Source: Microbacterium terregens (lineage in GTDB: Bacteria; Pseudomonadota; Alphaproteobacteria; Sphingomonadales; Sphingomonadaceae). Taken from it: a DNA stretch of 64,000 nucleotides. Below are positions 41,225 through 51,540 of this stretch, piece after piece. The position numbers and the translations under genes were made by a program. The DNA lies in assembly GCF_027922045.1 (NCBI RefSeq), contig NZ_BSEX01000009.1, forward strand, positions 248,001 through 312,000, in the 5' to 3' direction. The notes beneath the pieces were generated by a model. It did no database searches. It worked only from the letters and a program-made list of their open reading frames with translations, and was not told where the DNA came from. The stretch's first letter is position 1; the number at the start of each line of letters is the position of its first letter.

Positions 41225-41603
41225 GCGGCCCTCCCTGTGCTCCCGCGAAGGCGCGAGCCCAGGGTTCCGAACGCCACGTGTCTTGGTCGACCCTTGCTCC
41301 CCATCTGGGGAAGACCTTTCCCCAACCCCCGACAGTGCTCCTGCGCAGGCAGGAGCCCAGGGTTCCAAGCACCGCAAGTCGTTGGTCTGCTTGGCCCTGG
41401 ATTCCTGCCTACGCAGGAATACGGGTTTGGCCAAAGAACGGCGGCAGCCCTGTTCCACAGGAGTCACGCTCGCGGGGACGCCGGAGATGGGGCGGGCCGG
41501 GATACCACCGCCCCCTCGAACGTTCTCCACCCGAAACATCTTGGGAGCGGATGATGGGTCGAGCAGCAATCGACGGCACCCCCGGACGGCTGGAGCATCA
41601 GCC
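41225..41603. repeat. Gene-free stretch filled by inverted repeats after thiE
   Basis: Repeat copies run from 41236 to 41425: GTGCTCCCGCGAAGGCGCGA, then GTGCTCCTGCGCAGGCAGGA...AAGCACCGCAAGTCG and GGCCCTGGATTCCTGCCTAC ending in an inverted partner. The rest (41426-41603) shows no gene, only the upstream region of the M23 peptidase gene. Confidence 0.8.
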
Positions 41604-42200
41604 ATGAACCGCCTCGGCTGGTCGATCCTGCTCCTGCTGGTGCTCGCCGGCGGCGCATTCGCCCTGATGCTGTCGCCGGGCACCGCGCCCCCGCCGCCGG
41701 GCGCCGCATCCGCGCCCGCCGTCGCCCCAGCCCCGGCGCGGCTGCGCGCCAACGCGGCCGGCCTCATCGTCCCCGTCGCCGGCATCGCGCCCGACCAACT
41801 CGTCGACACCTGGCACCAGAGCCGCGAAGGCGGCGCGCGCGAGCACCAGGCGATCGACATCATGGCGCCGCGCGGCACGCCCGTGCTCGCCGCGCGCGGC
41901 GGACGCGTCGAGAAGCTGTTCGACAGCGCCGCGGGTGGCCACACCATCTACATCCGCACCGCCGATGGCGCGCACGTCGACTATTACGCGCACCTCGACG
42001 CCTATGCCCCCGGCCTGCAGGAGGGGCAGCTGGTGCGCCAGGGGCAGGGGATCGGCACCGTCGGCTCCACCGGCAATGCCAGCCCGGATGGACCTCACCT
42101 CCATTTCGCGGTGAAGCACATGGCCGCGGGCGAACGCTGGCACCAGGGCACGCCGCTCAACCCCTATCCGCTGCTTGCCGGAACCGGTGGCGGCGGCTAA
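41604..42200 (+). CDS. M23 family metallopeptidase, membrane-anchored
   Basis: 198 residues. An N-terminal membrane anchor or signal (GWSILLLLVLAGGAFALML) precedes a Pro/Ala-rich linker. The LytM-type peptidase domain follows with the zinc site H-Q-A-I-D in REHQAIDIMAPRGTPVLAA and the late HLHF (GPHLHFAVKH), plus DYYAHLDAYAPGL between. Such enzymes cut peptidoglycan cross-links or regulate amidases. The ATG at 41604 was chosen over an upstream frame through the repeats. It precedes efp by 69 bases. Confidence 0.9.
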   Translation: MNRLGWSILLLLVLAGGAFALMLSPGTAPPPPGAASAPAVAPAPARLRANAAGLIVPVAGIAPDQLVDTWHQSREGGAREHQAIDIMAPRGTPVLAARGGRVEKLFDSAAGGHTIYIRTADGAHVDYYAHLDAYAPGLQEGQLVRQGQGIGTVGSTGNASPDGPHLHFAVKHMAAGERWHQGTPLNPYPLLAGTGGGG

Positions 42201-42269
42201 AGCCGCGCGCATCGTGGCCCGGGCGACTTGCGTCGCCGGCCCTTGGCTCTTTCCACCACAGGTTCCAGC

Positions 42270-42833
42270 ATGAAGATCAGCGGCGTCGACATCCGTCCCG
42301 GCAACATCATCGAATATGAAGGCGGCATCTGGCGTGCGGTGAAGATCCAGCACACCCAGCCCGGCAAGGGCGGCGCCTACATGCAGGTGGAACTCAAGAA
42401 CCTGCGCGACGGCCGCAAGAACAACGTCCGCTTCCGCTCGGCAGAGACGGTGGAGCGCGTGCGCCTCGACACCAAGGACTTCCAGTTCCTCTATCCGGAA
42501 GGCGACATGCTCGTCTTCATGGACAAGGAAACCTATGATCAGGTTTCGCTCCCGCGCGACCTGCTGGGCGACGCAGCCGCCTTCCTTCAGGATGGCATGG
42601 ACGTCGTGATGGAACTCTATGACGAGGAAGCGATCAGCGTCCAGCTGCCCGACACGATCGAAGCCACGATCGTCGAGGCGGACGCGGTGGTGAAGGGGCA
42701 GACCGCCTCTTCCTCCTACAAGCCGGCCGTGCTGGACAATGGCGTGCGCGTCATGGTGCCGCCGCACATCGCCAGCGGAACCCGCATCGTGGTTGACGTG
42801 TACGAGCAGACCTACGTCCGCCGCGCGGACTGA
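42270..42833 (+). CDS. efp: Translation elongation factor P
   Basis: 187 residues. It relieves ribosome stalling at polyproline. The N-terminal KOW domain has the tip loop PGKGGA with K33, the residue that is modified with beta-lysine in EpmA-type systems. The OB domains follow ([40 protein letters not shown] and the C-terminal [17 protein letters not shown]). The ATG at 42270 gives the standard [18 protein letters not shown]. The modifying enzyme is not in this window. Confidence 0.97.
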   Translation: MKISGVDIRPGNIIEYEGGIWRAVKIQHTQPGKGGAYMQVELKNLRDGRKNNVRFRSAETVERVRLDTKDFQFLYPEGDMLVFMDKETYDQVSLPRDLLGDAAAFLQDGMDVVMELYDEEAISVQLPDTIEATIVEADAVVKGQTASSSYKPAVLDNGVRVMVPPHIASGTRIVVDVYEQTYVRRAD

Positions 42834-42851
42834 GCAACGAGAGTAACGCGT

Positions 42852-43256
42852 ATGAAGCTTCTCCTCCCCCTCGCGGCCGCGGCCGCCCTGGTCCTGAGCC
42901 CCGGCGCCTCGGCGCAAAAGGCGAAGAGCGGTGCCAAGCCTGCGGCTGCCAAGCCTGCCGCCGGCCAGCCCTCCCGCGAGGAGGTGGAGAATGCTTCCAA
43001 GACGCTTGCTGCGATGATCGGCGGGCTCCAGTCGGAAAAGGTGCCCGAACAGGTGAAGAGCGCGCTGTTCGCCTGCATCTATCGCGCGCCGCTGGCCGAA
43101 ATCAGCCTGCGCACGACCGAGATGCTCAACAAGAACAAGGACAAGCTGAACGCGTCCAACACGACCGATCGCCTCTCGGCGGTCGCGGCCGTGTGCGGCG
43201 TGCGCGAAGCGCCTCCGGGCGCCGCGCCGGCTGCCAAGAAGCCCCAGGGACGCTAA
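42852..43256 (+). CDS. Small secreted protein of unknown function
   Basis: 134 residues with the signal peptide MKLLLPLAAAAALVLSPGASA, cleaved before QKAKSG. A Lys/Ala/Pro-rich stretch (KSGAKPAAAKPAAGQP) is followed by a helical domain with cysteines in LFACIYRAPL and AAVCGVREAP, likely paired. It is 18 bases after efp and four bases before suhB, so it may be cotranscribed with them. The family is not recognised. Confidence 0.75.
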   Translation: MKLLLPLAAAAALVLSPGASAQKAKSGAKPAAAKPAAGQPSREEVENASKTLAAMIGGLQSEKVPEQVKSALFACIYRAPLAEISLRTTEMLNKNKDKLNASNTTDRLSAVAAVCGVREAPPGAAPAAKKPQGR

Positions 43257-43260
43257 TATC

Positions 43261-44076
43261 ATGGTTGCACATTCCGGCCTCTTCACGGTCATGGAGCGCG
43301 CCGCGCGCAAGGCGGGTCCCCGCCTGCGCCGCGACTTCGGGGAGGTCCAGAACCTCCAGGTCAGCCGCAAGGGCCCAGCCGATTTCGTCTCGGTCGCCGA
43401 CAAGCGCGCCGAACAGACGCTGGTCGAGGAACTGCGCAAGGCGCGTCCCGACTGGGGCTTCCTGCTGGAAGAAGGCGGCAAGATCGAAGGCGATCCCACC
43501 AAGCCGCGCTGGATCATCGATCCGCTCGACGGCACCAGCAACTTCCTCCACGGCATCCCGCACTTCGCAATCTCGATCGCGGTCGAGGAGCCGAACGGCG
43601 CCGGCGGCCAGCCGGAAATCACCACCGCGCTCGTCTATCAGCCGATTACGGACGAAAGCTTCTGGGCCGAAAAGGGCCGGGGCGCCTGGCACCAGGACCA
43701 GCGGCTGCGCGTGTCCGCCCGCCGCGACCTGACCGAGTCGCTGATCGCGACCGGCATTCCGTTCATGGGCCACGGCAATTTCGCCGAGTGGAGCCGCATC
43801 TTCGGTGCGGTCGCGCCCGAGGTCGCCGGCATCCGCCGCTTCGGCTCCGCCGCACTCGACCTGGCCTGGGTCGCGGCAGGCCGCTTCGACGGCTACTGGG
43901 AATCGGGTCTTCAGCCCTGGGACATCGCCGCCGGCATCCTGCTGGTGCGCGAAGCCGGCGGCTTCGTGACTGACTTCAAGGGCGCCGACCGCGCCTTCAT
44001 CAAGCGCGAAGTGCTGGCTGCCAATGACGCGCTTCACTCGCGCCTTCACAAGCTGGTCGCAGGCGCGCTGCGCTGA
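43261..44076 (+). CDS. suhB: Inositol monophosphatase family protein
   Basis: 271 residues. Metal and substrate motifs of the IMPase superfamily are visible: E in FLLEEGGKIEGDP, WIIDPLDGTSNFLHGIPHFA near residues 80-98 (D-x-D-G-T), and the later WESGLQPWDIAAGILLVREAGG. Members hydrolyse inositol or other sugar phosphates; the SuhB members also act with ribosomal RNA transcription. The start MVAHSGLFTVMERAARKAG fits the family length. A clear terminator follows. Confidence 0.93.
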   Translation: MVAHSGLFTVMERAARKAGPRLRRDFGEVQNLQVSRKGPADFVSVADKRAEQTLVEELRKARPDWGFLLEEGGKIEGDPTKPRWIIDPLDGTSNFLHGIPHFAISIAVEEPNGAGGQPEITTALVYQPITDESFWAEKGRGAWHQDQRLRVSARRDLTESLIATGIPFMGHGNFAEWSRIFGAVAPEVAGIRRFGSAALDLAWVAAGRFDGYWESGLQPWDIAAGILLVREAGGFVTDFKGADRAFIKREVLAANDALHSRLHKLVAGALR

Positions 44077-44083
44077 CCGGACC

Positions 44084-44116
44084 GCGGCGGAACCTCGTGC
44101 GTTCCGCCGCCTTTTC
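44084..44116 (+). terminator. Rho-independent terminator of suhB
   Basis: A perfect 10-bp stem (GCGGCGGAAC against GTTCCGCCGC, loop CTCGTGC) followed by CTTTTC, eight bases past the stop codon. It isolates the nuo operon from upstream transcription. Confidence 0.88.
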
Positions 44117-44276
44117 GCGGCCCCTGTGCGATTCGTCCCGCCGCCCGGTCCCAGGGCAGGCTGACGCCGCGTTTCGTTACAAATCTTGTCCCGCTCCGCA
44201 CCGTCCGCGCCACTTGGCCGCGGGCGGCGCCGCGCGTGGCTGCGGCAAGCCGGTTCCAGCGCATATCAGAGCCTAA

Positions 44277-44293
44277 TTGCGAGCGATTCTCAA
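44277..44293 (+). promoter_or_regulatory. Possible Fur-type box upstream of nuoA
   Basis: TTGCGAGCGATTCTCAA is an imperfect inverted repeat resembling Fur-type sites. It lies about 70 bases before the nuoA start. The match is partial. Confidence 0.3.
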
Positions 44294-44359
44294 GGGGTTT
44301 GCGCCTTGATGCCTCCGGGTCATGCGCCTAGAAGCCCCTCAGCATTCCGCAACCGCGAG

Positions 44360-44740
44360 ATGACCTTGGTCGACCTATCGCAATATCTGCCGATCCTGAT
44401 TTTCCTTGGGATCGCGCTTCTTCTGTCCGGTGCCTTCGTGGCGCTGCCGATCCTGGTGTCGCGCCTCACCGGCGCGGACAAGCCCAATGCCGAGAAGCTC
44501 TCGGAATATGAATGCGGCTTCCCCGCGTTCGAGGACTCGCGCAGCCAGTACGACGTCCGCTTCTATCTGGTGGCGATCCTCTTCATCGTCTTCGATCTGG
44601 AGGCGGCGTTCCTATATCCCTGGGCAGTGTCGGTGTTCGACCTCGGTTGGACGGCATGGATCTCCATGATGATCTTCATCGGCGAACTGGCGCTGGGCCT
44701 CGTGTACGCGTGGAAGATGGGAGCGTTGGATTGGGAGTAG
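44360..44740 (+). CDS. nuoA: NADH-quinone oxidoreductase subunit A
   Basis: 126 residues with three membrane helices ([40 protein letters not shown] and [19 protein letters not shown]). The loop with [24 protein letters not shown] is the conserved first cytoplasmic loop of NuoA/ND3. First gene of the nuo operon, in the order A to N found in alphaproteobacteria. The ATG at 44360 was chosen; the frame is open further upstream through the promoter region. Its stop overlaps the chosen nuoB start. Confidence 0.95.
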   Translation: MTLVDLSQYLPILIFLGIALLLSGAFVALPILVSRLTGADKPNAEKLSEYECGFPAFEDSRSQYDVRFYLVAILFIVFDLEAAFLYPWAVSVFDLGWTAWISMMIFIGELALGLVYAWKMGALDWE

Positions 44741-45303
44741 AACTGAACCCGTCGCCTGCCGCTTTCGGTGAGCAGAACGCTTTGGCCCCCGGCGCGCACG
44801 TCGCGCCGGACCAGCGCTTCTTCGACGACCTGAACGGTGAGCTGACCGACAAGGGTTTCCTTGTCACCTCGACCGAAGACCTGTTCCATTGGGCACGCAC
44901 CGGCAGTCTGTGGTGGATGACCTTTGGCCTCGCATGCTGCGCGGTCGAAATGATCCACGTCAACATGCCGCGCTATGACATGGAGCGCTTCGGCGCGGCC
45001 CCGCGCGCGTCTCCGCGCCAGTCGGACGTGATGATCGTCGCGGGCACCTTGTGCAACAAGATGGCCCCGGCTCTCCGTCGCGTGTACGACCAGATGTCGG
45101 AGCCGAAGTACGTGATCTCGATGGGATCCTGCGCCAACGGCGGCGGCTATTACCACTATAGCTACAGCGTCGTGCGCGGCTGCGATCGCGTGGTGCCCGT
45201 GGACATCTACGTCCCCGGCTGCCCGCCGACCGCAGAGGCGCTGCTCTATGGCGTCATGCAGCTGCAGCGGAAGATCCGCCGTTCGGGGAGCATCGAACGG
45301 TGA
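44731..45303 (+). CDS. nuoB: NADH-quinone oxidoreductase subunit B
   Basis: 190 residues from the TTG at 44731 (GGGAG eight bases upstream; a GTG at 44710 is an alternative). It carries cluster N2, the last in the chain to quinone. The cluster cysteines are the tandem pair in GLACCAVEM, the one in MGSCANGGG, and the one in [14 protein letters not shown]. Start overlaps the nuoA stop; stop overlaps the nuoC start (GTGA). Confidence 0.95.
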   Translation: MGVELNPSPAAFGEQNALAPGAHVAPDQRFFDDLNGELTDKGFLVTSTEDLFHWARTGSLWWMTFGLACCAVEMIHVNMPRYDMERFGAAPRASPRQSDVMIVAGTLCNKMAPALRRVYDQMSEPKYVISMGSCANGGGYYHYSYSVVRGCDRVVPVDIYVPGCPPTAEALLYGVMQLQRKIRRSGSIER

Positions 45304-46157
45304 GGGCGCCCGCACCTGCCTATGCCGCCAACGACGGCGTCATCGACACGGCGACCGCGGCCCTCGGCGCGGCGCTGCTCGAGGCCCAGGATCTCGTCGG
45401 CGAAGTGACGCTGCTGGTCGAGCGCGACCAGCTCGTGCCGGCGATGATCGCGCTGCGCGACACGCCGGGCCTCGAGTATCAGCAGCTGATGGAAATCGCC
45501 GGCGTCGACTATCCGTCGCGCGTCGAGCGCTTTGACGTCTGCTACCACCTGCTCTCGGTCACCCGGAACCACCGCATCCGCGTGCGCGTGCGTACCGACG
45601 AGGTGCAGCCGGTGCCGTCGGTGACGGGCATCTGGCCCGTCGCGGGCTGGCTCGAGCGCGAAGTGTTCGACATGTACGGCGTGATCTTCGAGGGCAACCT
45701 CGACCTGCGCCGCATCCTGACGGACTATGGCTTCCGCGGCCACCCGCAGCGCAAGGACTTCCCGCTCTCCGGCTTCGCCGAGGTGCGCTACTCCGAATCC
45801 GCCAAGCGCGTGGTCTATGAGCCGGTGCAGCTGGCGCAGGATTTCCGCAGCTTCGACTTCATGAGCCCGTGGGAAGGTGCGGAATACGTCCTCCCGGGTG
45901 ACGAGAAGGCCGCACCTGCGGGCGAGCACAAGGCGGCGCTGCCGCAGGCCAAGGGTGCGCCCTCGCCGGTGACGGCCGAGCAGGTGCGCCGCGCCGACGA
46001 CGACAAGAAGGATTCGCCGCCGAACGCGCCGGAGGCGAAGGTCACCGACTCTCCCGCGCAGACCGGCGTCGGCAAGTCCGATCCGGGCAACAAGCCGGAG
46101 GAAAAGCCCAAGGATCCGGATGTGATTCCGTCCAAGGGCGAAGGGCAGAACCAGTAA
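45300..46157 (+). CDS. nuoC: NADH-quinone oxidoreductase subunit C with C-terminal extension
   Basis: 285 residues. The 30-kDa subunit domain includes [19 protein letters not shown] and the signature [20 protein letters not shown] near residues 120-138, then [20 protein letters not shown]. After about residue 198 a hydrophilic, low-complexity tail of roughly 87 residues (Lys/Glu/Pro/Ala-rich, e.g. [16 protein letters not shown]) follows. Standard NuoC ends soon after [12 protein letters not shown]. NuoC is separate from NuoD here. GTGA overlap with nuoB, TAATG overlap with nuoD. Confidence 0.94.
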   Translation: MRAPAPAYAANDGVIDTATAALGAALLEAQDLVGEVTLLVERDQLVPAMIALRDTPGLEYQQLMEIAGVDYPSRVERFDVCYHLLSVTRNHRIRVRVRTDEVQPVPSVTGIWPVAGWLEREVFDMYGVIFEGNLDLRRILTDYGFRGHPQRKDFPLSGFAEVRYSESAKRVVYEPVQLAQDFRSFDFMSPWEGAEYVLPGDEKAAPAGEHKAALPQAKGAPSPVTAEQVRRADDDKKDSPPNAPEAKVTDSPAQTGVGKSDPGNKPEEKPKDPDVIPSKGEGQNQ

Positions 46158-47389
46158 TGGCTGAGTATCTCGACCAGCTCGACCATCGCGCCGACGATCA
46201 TACGTCGACCGGCGATGTCGAGATCCAGAACTACACGATCAACTTCGGGCCCCAGCACCCGGCCGCGCACGGCGTGCTGCGTCTGGTGATGGAGCTCGAC
46301 GGCGAGATCGTCGAGCGGGTCGACCCGCATGTCGGCCTGCTGCATCGCGGGACTGAGAAGTTCATCGAGCACAAGACCTACCTGCAGTCGATCCCGTACT
46401 TCGACCGGCTCGATTACTGCTCGCCGATGTGCATGGAGCACAGCTATGTGCTCGCCATCGAGAAGCTGCTCGACCTCGAAGTGCCGCTGCGTGCGCAGTA
46501 CCTCCGCGTGTTCTTCGCGGAGCTGACCCGCATCAAGAACCACATGCTGAACCTCGGTTCGCACATCATGGACGTGGGCGCGATGACGCCCAACCTGTGG
46601 CTGTTCGAGCTGCGCGAAGACTGCATGAACTTCTATGAGCGTGCCTCGGGCGCGCGCATGCATGCGAACTATTTCCGCCCGGGCGGCGTCCGCCAGGACG
46701 TGCCGCTGAAGCTCCTGACCGACATCGCCGAGTGGCTCGACACCCGCCTGCCGCGCCTGTTCGAGGATGCGATCAGTCTTGTGGCCGAAAACCGCATCTT
46801 CAAGCAGCGCAACGTCGACATCGCGATCGTCAGCCGCGAAGACGCCCTCAAGTGGGGCTTTTCGGGTCCGATGATCCGCGCCGCGGGCCTCCCGTGGGAT
46901 CTGCGCAAGTCGCAGCCCTATGACGTCTACGCTCGCATGAACTTCGACGTGCCGGTCGGCACGCGGGGCGACTGCTACGACCGGTTCATGGTCCGCGTGG
47001 AAGAGGTGCGCCAGTCGGCGCGCATCATGAAGCAGTGCCTGGCCGAAATGCCGGAAGGTCCCACGCTCAGCCTCGACCGCAAGGTCGCGCCGCCCAAGCG
47101 TGGCGAGATGAAGCGCTCGATGGAAGCGCTCATCCACCACTTCAAATATTTCACCGAGGGCTTCCACGTGCCCGCCGGCGAAGTCTATGTCGCGACCGAG
47201 AGCCCCAAGGGCGAGTTCGGCGTGTATCTGGTCTCCGACGGCACCAACAAGCCGTACCGGTGCAAGATCCGCCCGACCGCGTTCAGCCACCTCCAGGCGA
47301 TGGACTTCATGTCGAAGGGGCACATGCTCGCCGACACGACCGCCATCCTGGGCGCGATGGACATTGTTTTTGGTGAATGTGACCGCTGA
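46157..47389 (+). CDS. nuoD: NADH-quinone oxidoreductase subunit D
   Basis: 410 residues, the 49-kDa subunit at the quinone site. [21 protein letters not shown] near residue 30-50 is diagnostic, with [10 protein letters not shown] and the C-terminal [20 protein letters not shown] and the final DIVFGECDR. The start overlaps the nuoC stop (TAATG) and the stop overlaps the nuoE start (TGATG). Confidence 0.97.
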   Translation: MAEYLDQLDHRADDHTSTGDVEIQNYTINFGPQHPAAHGVLRLVMELDGEIVERVDPHVGLLHRGTEKFIEHKTYLQSIPYFDRLDYCSPMCMEHSYVLAIEKLLDLEVPLRAQYLRVFFAELTRIKNHMLNLGSHIMDVGAMTPNLWLFELREDCMNFYERASGARMHANYFRPGGVRQDVPLKLLTDIAEWLDTRLPRLFEDAISLVAENRIFKQRNVDIAIVSREDALKWGFSGPMIRAAGLPWDLRKSQPYDVYARMNFDVPVGTRGDCYDRFMVRVEEVRQSARIMKQCLAEMPEGPTLSLDRKVAPPKRGEMKRSMEALIHHFKYFTEGFHVPAGEVYVATESPKGEFGVYLVSDGTNKPYRCKIRPTAFSHLQAMDFMSKGHMLADTTAILGAMDIVFGECDR

Positions 47390-48066
47390 TGGCTGACGCA
47401 CCCCATATCCCGGACGAGGCAGAGACCCGCGCACGCTGGGGCAACTTCGCTTGGAACGAGAAGAACGCCGAAAAGGCGCGCGAGATCCTGTCGCGCTATC
47501 CGGCAGGCCGCGAGCAGTCGGCCTCGATCCCGTTCCTCGACCTGGCGCAGCGCCAGGTCGGCGAGGAGACGAACACCCAGGGCTGGCTGCCGGTCCCGGT
47601 GATCGAGTTCGTCGCCCGCGAGATCGGCGTCGCCTATATCCGCGTGTTCGAGGTCGCGACCTTCTACACGATGTTCAACCTGGCGCCGGTTGGCCGCTAC
47701 CATGTGCAGGTCTGCGGCACGACGCCGTGCATGTTGCGCGGGTCGGACGACGTGCTTGCGGCCTGCAAGAACCGCGGCCTCGCCAAGGGCAAGACCACGC
47801 CGGACGGCCTGTTCACGCTGACCGAGGTCGAGTGCCTGGGTACCTGCGCCAACGCGCCGATGGTCCAGATCAACGACGATAATTTCGAAGATCTCGACTA
47901 CGACAAGACCGTCGCGATCCTGGACGCGCTGGCCCGGGGCGAGACTCCGAAGCCCGGTCCGCAGATCGAGCGTCAGGCGAGCGCGCCGGAAGGCGGCCCG
48001 ACGTCGCTCCAGGCGATGGTGACCGAGAACCACGACTATCGCGGCGAATGGGGCTCGGCGGCGTGA
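47389..48066 (+). CDS. nuoE: NADH-quinone oxidoreductase subunit E
   Basis: 225 residues of the 24-kDa [2Fe-2S] subunit. Cluster cysteines are in [16 protein letters not shown] (two) and [20 protein letters not shown] (two). [21 protein letters not shown] is the conserved thioredoxin-fold part. A C-terminal tail of about 45 residues ([20 protein letters not shown]) resembles alphaproteobacterial copies. Its stop overlaps the GTG of the next small gene. Confidence 0.95.
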   Translation: MADAPHIPDEAETRARWGNFAWNEKNAEKAREILSRYPAGREQSASIPFLDLAQRQVGEETNTQGWLPVPVIEFVAREIGVAYIRVFEVATFYTMFNLAPVGRYHVQVCGTTPCMLRGSDDVLAACKNRGLAKGKTTPDGLFTLTEVECLGTCANAPMVQINDDNFEDLDYDKTVAILDALARGETPKPGPQIERQASAPEGGPTSLQAMVTENHDYRGEWGSAA

Positions 48067-48233
48067 AGGCGCTGGGATCCCTGGTCCTGGCGATCCTCGT
48101 CGGGTTCGTGGCGCTCTGGGTGCTGCTGCAGCTGTTCGTGGGGGCGCTGAAGCTGATCGGCGTCCTGATCGCGATCGGCGTGGCGGTTGTGGCCTATTTG
48201 CTGGCCGAAAAGCTTATCGGGAAGGGGCGCTGA
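48063..48233 (+). CDS. Small membrane protein inserted between nuoE and nuoF
   Basis: 56 residues from a GTG (GTGA overlap with the nuoE stop). The sequence is almost entirely hydrophobic: [20 protein letters not shown] then [18 protein letters not shown], ending in the basic EKLIGKGR. It is two adjacent membrane helices. It is not a standard complex I subunit. Because it is translationally coupled on one side and only two bases precede the nuoF start, it must be made in step with the complex. It could be an accessory subunit or assembly factor. Confidence 0.75.
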   Translation: MKALGSLVLAILVGFVALWVLLQLFVGALKLIGVLIAIGVAVVAYLLAEKLIGKGR

Positions 48234-48235
48234 CC

Positions 48236-49540
48236 GTGCTCGCGGACAAGGACCGTATCTTCACCAACGTCTACGGCTTCCAGCCGTGGAACCTGGACGC
48301 CGCCATCAAGCGCGGCGACTGGGACAATACCAAGGCGCTGCTCCAGCTCGGCCCGGATGTGATCATCGATCGCATCAAGGCCTCGGGCCTGCGCGGCCGC
48401 GGGGGCGCAGGCTTCCCCACCGGCATGAAGTGGAGCTTCATGCCCAAGAACCCGACGCCGGAACGGCCGAGCTTCCTGGTCATCAACGCCGACGAGTCCG
48501 AGCCGGGCTCGTGCAAGGACCGCGAGATCATCCGTCACGATCCGCACAAGCTGATCGAGGGCGCGCTGGTCGCGGGCTTCGCGATGCGCGCGCGGGCGGC
48601 CTACATCTACATCCGCGGCGAATATATCCGTGAGGCAGAGACGCTGTTCGCAGCCGTGGCCGAGGCCTACGCGCGCGGCCTGGTCGGCAAGAACGCCTGC
48701 GGCTCGGGCTATGACTTCGACGTCTTCGTGCACCGCGGTGCCGGCGCCTACATCTGCGGCGAAGAGACCGCGATGCTGGAGAGCCTGGAAGGCAAGAAGG
48801 GCCAGCCGCGCCTGAAGCCGCCGTTCCCGGCCGGTGCGGGCCTCTATGGCTGCCCGACGACGGTCAACAACGTCGAGTCGATCGCGGTCGCGCCGACGAT
48901 CCTGCGGCGCGGTCCCGAGTGGTTCTCCAGCTTCGGCAACGAGAACAACAAGGGCACCAAGCTCTTCCAGATCAGCGGCCATGTGAACCGTCCGTGCGTG
49001 GTGGAGGAGGCGATGTCGATCTCCTTCCGCGAACTGATCGAGACGCATTGCGGCGGCATTCGCGGCGGGTGGGACAATCTGCTCGCGGTGATCCCGGGCG
49101 GCTCGTCCGTGCCGCTGGTGCCGGCGGCGCAGATCATGGACGCGCCGATGGACTTCGATGGCCTGAAGGCGCTGGGCTCGGGCCTGGGCACCGCGGCGAT
49201 CATCGTCATGGACAAGTCCACCGACATCGTCCGCGCGATCAGCCGCCTGTCGTACTTCTACAAGCACGAGAGCTGCGGCCAGTGCACGCCCTGCCGCGAA
49301 GGCACGGGCTGGATGTGGCGCGTGATGGAGCGGCTGCGCACCGGCGACGCCGACATTTCCGAGATCGACACGCTGCAACAGGTCACCAAGCAGGTCGAAG
49401 GCCATACCATCTGCGCGCTCGGCGACGCGGCGGCATGGCCGATCCAGGGCTTGATCCGACACTTCCGCCCCGAAATCGAACGCCGCATCCTCGAGAAGCG
49501 CGGTGGCGGGCTGGAACCGATGATGGAAGCTGCCGAGTAA
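48236..49540 (+). CDS. nuoF: NADH-quinone oxidoreductase subunit F
   Basis: 434 residues from a GTG. NADH/FMN site [20 protein letters not shown] near residues 53-72, GRGGAG being the nucleotide loop; [16 protein letters not shown] and [16 protein letters not shown] follow. The [4Fe-4S] N3 cluster is bound by [11 protein letters not shown] near 345-355, with the last cysteine in [16 protein letters not shown]. The TAATG stop-start overlap couples it to nuoG. Confidence 0.97.
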   Translation: MLADKDRIFTNVYGFQPWNLDAAIKRGDWDNTKALLQLGPDVIIDRIKASGLRGRGGAGFPTGMKWSFMPKNPTPERPSFLVINADESEPGSCKDREIIRHDPHKLIEGALVAGFAMRARAAYIYIRGEYIREAETLFAAVAEAYARGLVGKNACGSGYDFDVFVHRGAGAYICGEETAMLESLEGKKGQPRLKPPFPAGAGLYGCPTTVNNVESIAVAPTILRRGPEWFSSFGNENNKGTKLFQISGHVNRPCVVEEAMSISFRELIETHCGGIRGGWDNLLAVIPGGSSVPLVPAAQIMDAPMDFDGLKALGSGLGTAAIIVMDKSTDIVRAISRLSYFYKHESCGQCTPCREGTGWMWRVMERLRTGDADISEIDTLQQVTKQVEGHTICALGDAAAWPIQGLIRHFRPEIERRILEKRGGGLEPMMEAAE

Positions 49541-51540
49541 TGCCGAAGCTCAAAGTAGACGGGATCGAAGTAGAGGTCCCCCAGGGCGCCACGGTGCTCC
49601 AGGCGTGCGAGATCGCGGGCAAGGAAATTCCCCGCTTCTGCTACCACGAACGCCTGTCGATCGCCGGCAACTGCCGCATGTGCCTGGTCGAGGTGAAGCC
49701 CGGGCCGCCCAAGCCGCAGGCGTCGTGCGCGTTGCCGGCCGCCGATGGCCAGGAAGTCCGCACCGACAGCGCGATGGTCAAGGCCGCGCGCGAAGGCGTG
49801 ATGGAGTTCCTGCTCATCAACCATCCGCTCGACTGCCCGATCTGCGATCAGGGCGGCGAGTGCGACCTGCAGGACCAGTCGGTCGCCTATGGCCGCGGCA
49901 TCTCTCGCTATGACGAGAACAAGCGCGCCGTGACCGAGAAGTACATGGGCCCCATCGTCAAGACGGTGATGACCCGCTGCATCCAGTGCACGCGCTGCGT
50001 CCGCTTTGCGGAGGAAGTCGCGGGCGTGGAGGAAATCGGCGCGATCTATCGCGGCGAGGACATGCAGATCACTTCCTACCTCGAACGCGCGGTGTCGAGC
50101 GAGCTCTCGGGCAACGTTGTCGACCTCTGCCCGGTCGGCGCGCTGACCTCGAAGCCCTATGCGTTCGAAGCGCGTCCGTGGGAGCTCAAGAAGACGCTCG
50201 CCATCGACGTGATGGACGCGGTCGGCACCAACATCCGGCTCGACAGCCGCGGTCGCCAGGTGCTGCGCGCGCTGCCGCGCATCAACGAGGACGTCAACGA
50301 GGAGTGGGCGCACGACAAGACCCGCCACGCGGTGGACGGTCTGGTGCGCAAGCGGCTCGACCGTCCGTACGTGCGCCGCGACGGCAAGCTGGTCGCGGTC
50401 GAGTGGGACGAGGCGTTCGATGCGATCGCCGCCGTCAACGCCGGCTCCAGCGTCGCCGCGATCGCGGGTGATCTGCTCGATTGCGAGACCATGTTCGCCG
50501 CCAAGGCGCTGGTCCGCAACCTGGGCTCGTCGCTGATCGAGGGCCGCCAGACCGGCATGGCCTATGACGTCTCGAACCTCGGCGCCGTGGCGTTCAACAC
50601 CACCATCGCCGGTGTCGAGCAGGCCGACGCCATCCTGCTGGTCGGCACCGACCTCCGCCATGAGGCACCGCTGGTGAACACCCGCGTGCGCAAGGCGATC
50701 AAGCGCGGCGCGCGCGTGTTCGCGATCGGGCCGGAGACGGACCTGACCTACAAGGTCGAGTGGCTGGGCGAGGACCTGTCGCTGCTGGGCGGTCTTCCCG
50801 ACCGCGCCGCAGAGGCGCTGGACGCGGCCGAGCGGCCGATGGTCATCGTCGGCCCGGGCGCGCTCAAGAACGGTCATGCGGCCGCGCTCAAGCTTGCCAC
50901 CGACGGCAATCTGGTTCGCGATGGCTGGAACGGCTTTAACGTCGTCCACACCGCGGCGGCACGCATGGGCGGGCTGATGCTCGGCTTCGCGCAAGCAGGC
51001 GGCATCGCCGATATCGTCGCCGCCAATCCGAAGCTCGTGTTCTTCCTGGGCGCCGACGAGGTGGACTTCTCGGCCTTTGCGGGCAGCTTCAAGGTCTACA
51101 TCGGCCACCACGGCGACAAGGGCGCGCACCATGCGGACGTGATCCTGCCGGGTGCCAGCTACGCCGAAAAGGCGGGCACCTATGTGAACCTGGAAGGGCG
51201 CGTGCAGCGTGGCGACGCGGCGGTGTTCGCACCGGGCGACGCTCGCGAGGACTGGACGATCCTGCGCGCGCTGTCGGACCGGCTCGGCGCGACCCTGCCG
51301 TTCGACACGTTCCAGGCGCTGCGCGCGGCGATGTTCGCCGAGGTGCCCGCGCTCGCCACCGAGGGCCTGGTCCGCTACGACTGGAACCCGCCGGTGCTGG
51401 ACGCGCGTGCCGAAGGCAGCGTCACCTATCCGATCGCCGACTTCTATCTCACCAACGCCATCTGCCGCGCGAGCCCCACGATGCAGCGCTGCTCGGCTGA
51501 ACTGGTCCATGGCCAGGATTTCGCGGAGGCCGCGGAGTGA
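49540..51540 (+). CDS. nuoG: NADH-quinone oxidoreductase subunit G
   Basis: 666 residues, 75-kDa subunit. [2Fe-2S] N1b is bound by [15 protein letters not shown] (near 35-49); [20 protein letters not shown] follows with the N5/N4 region; [14 protein letters not shown] and the later [15 protein letters not shown] bind [4Fe-4S] clusters. The C-terminal molybdopterin-like domain is truncated relative to E. coli NuoG, as in mitochondria and alphaproteobacteria. The start [16 protein letters not shown] overlaps the nuoF stop. Confidence 0.97.
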   Translation: MPKLKVDGIEVEVPQGATVLQACEIAGKEIPRFCYHERLSIAGNCRMCLVEVKPGPPKPQASCALPAADGQEVRTDSAMVKAAREGVMEFLLINHPLDCPICDQGGECDLQDQSVAYGRGISRYDENKRAVTEKYMGPIVKTVMTRCIQCTRCVRFAEEVAGVEEIGAIYRGEDMQITSYLERAVSSELSGNVVDLCPVGALTSKPYAFEARPWELKKTLAIDVMDAVGTNIRLDSRGRQVLRALPRINEDVNEEWAHDKTRHAVDGLVRKRLDRPYVRRDGKLVAVEWDEAFDAIAAVNAGSSVAAIAGDLLDCETMFAAKALVRNLGSSLIEGRQTGMAYDVSNLGAVAFNTTIAGVEQADAILLVGTDLRHEAPLVNTRVRKAIKRGARVFAIGPETDLTYKVEWLGEDLSLLGGLPDRAAEALDAAERPMVIVGPGALKNGHAAALKLATDGNLVRDGWNGFNVVHTAAARMGGLMLGFAQAGGIADIVAANPKLVFFLGADEVDFSAFAGSFKVYIGHHGDKGAHHADVILPGASYAEKAGTYVNLEGRVQRGDAAVFAPGDAREDWTILRALSDRLGATLPFDTFQALRAAMFAEVPALATEGLVRYDWNPPVLDARAEGSVTYPIADFYLTNAICRASPTMQRCSAELVHGQDFAEAAE

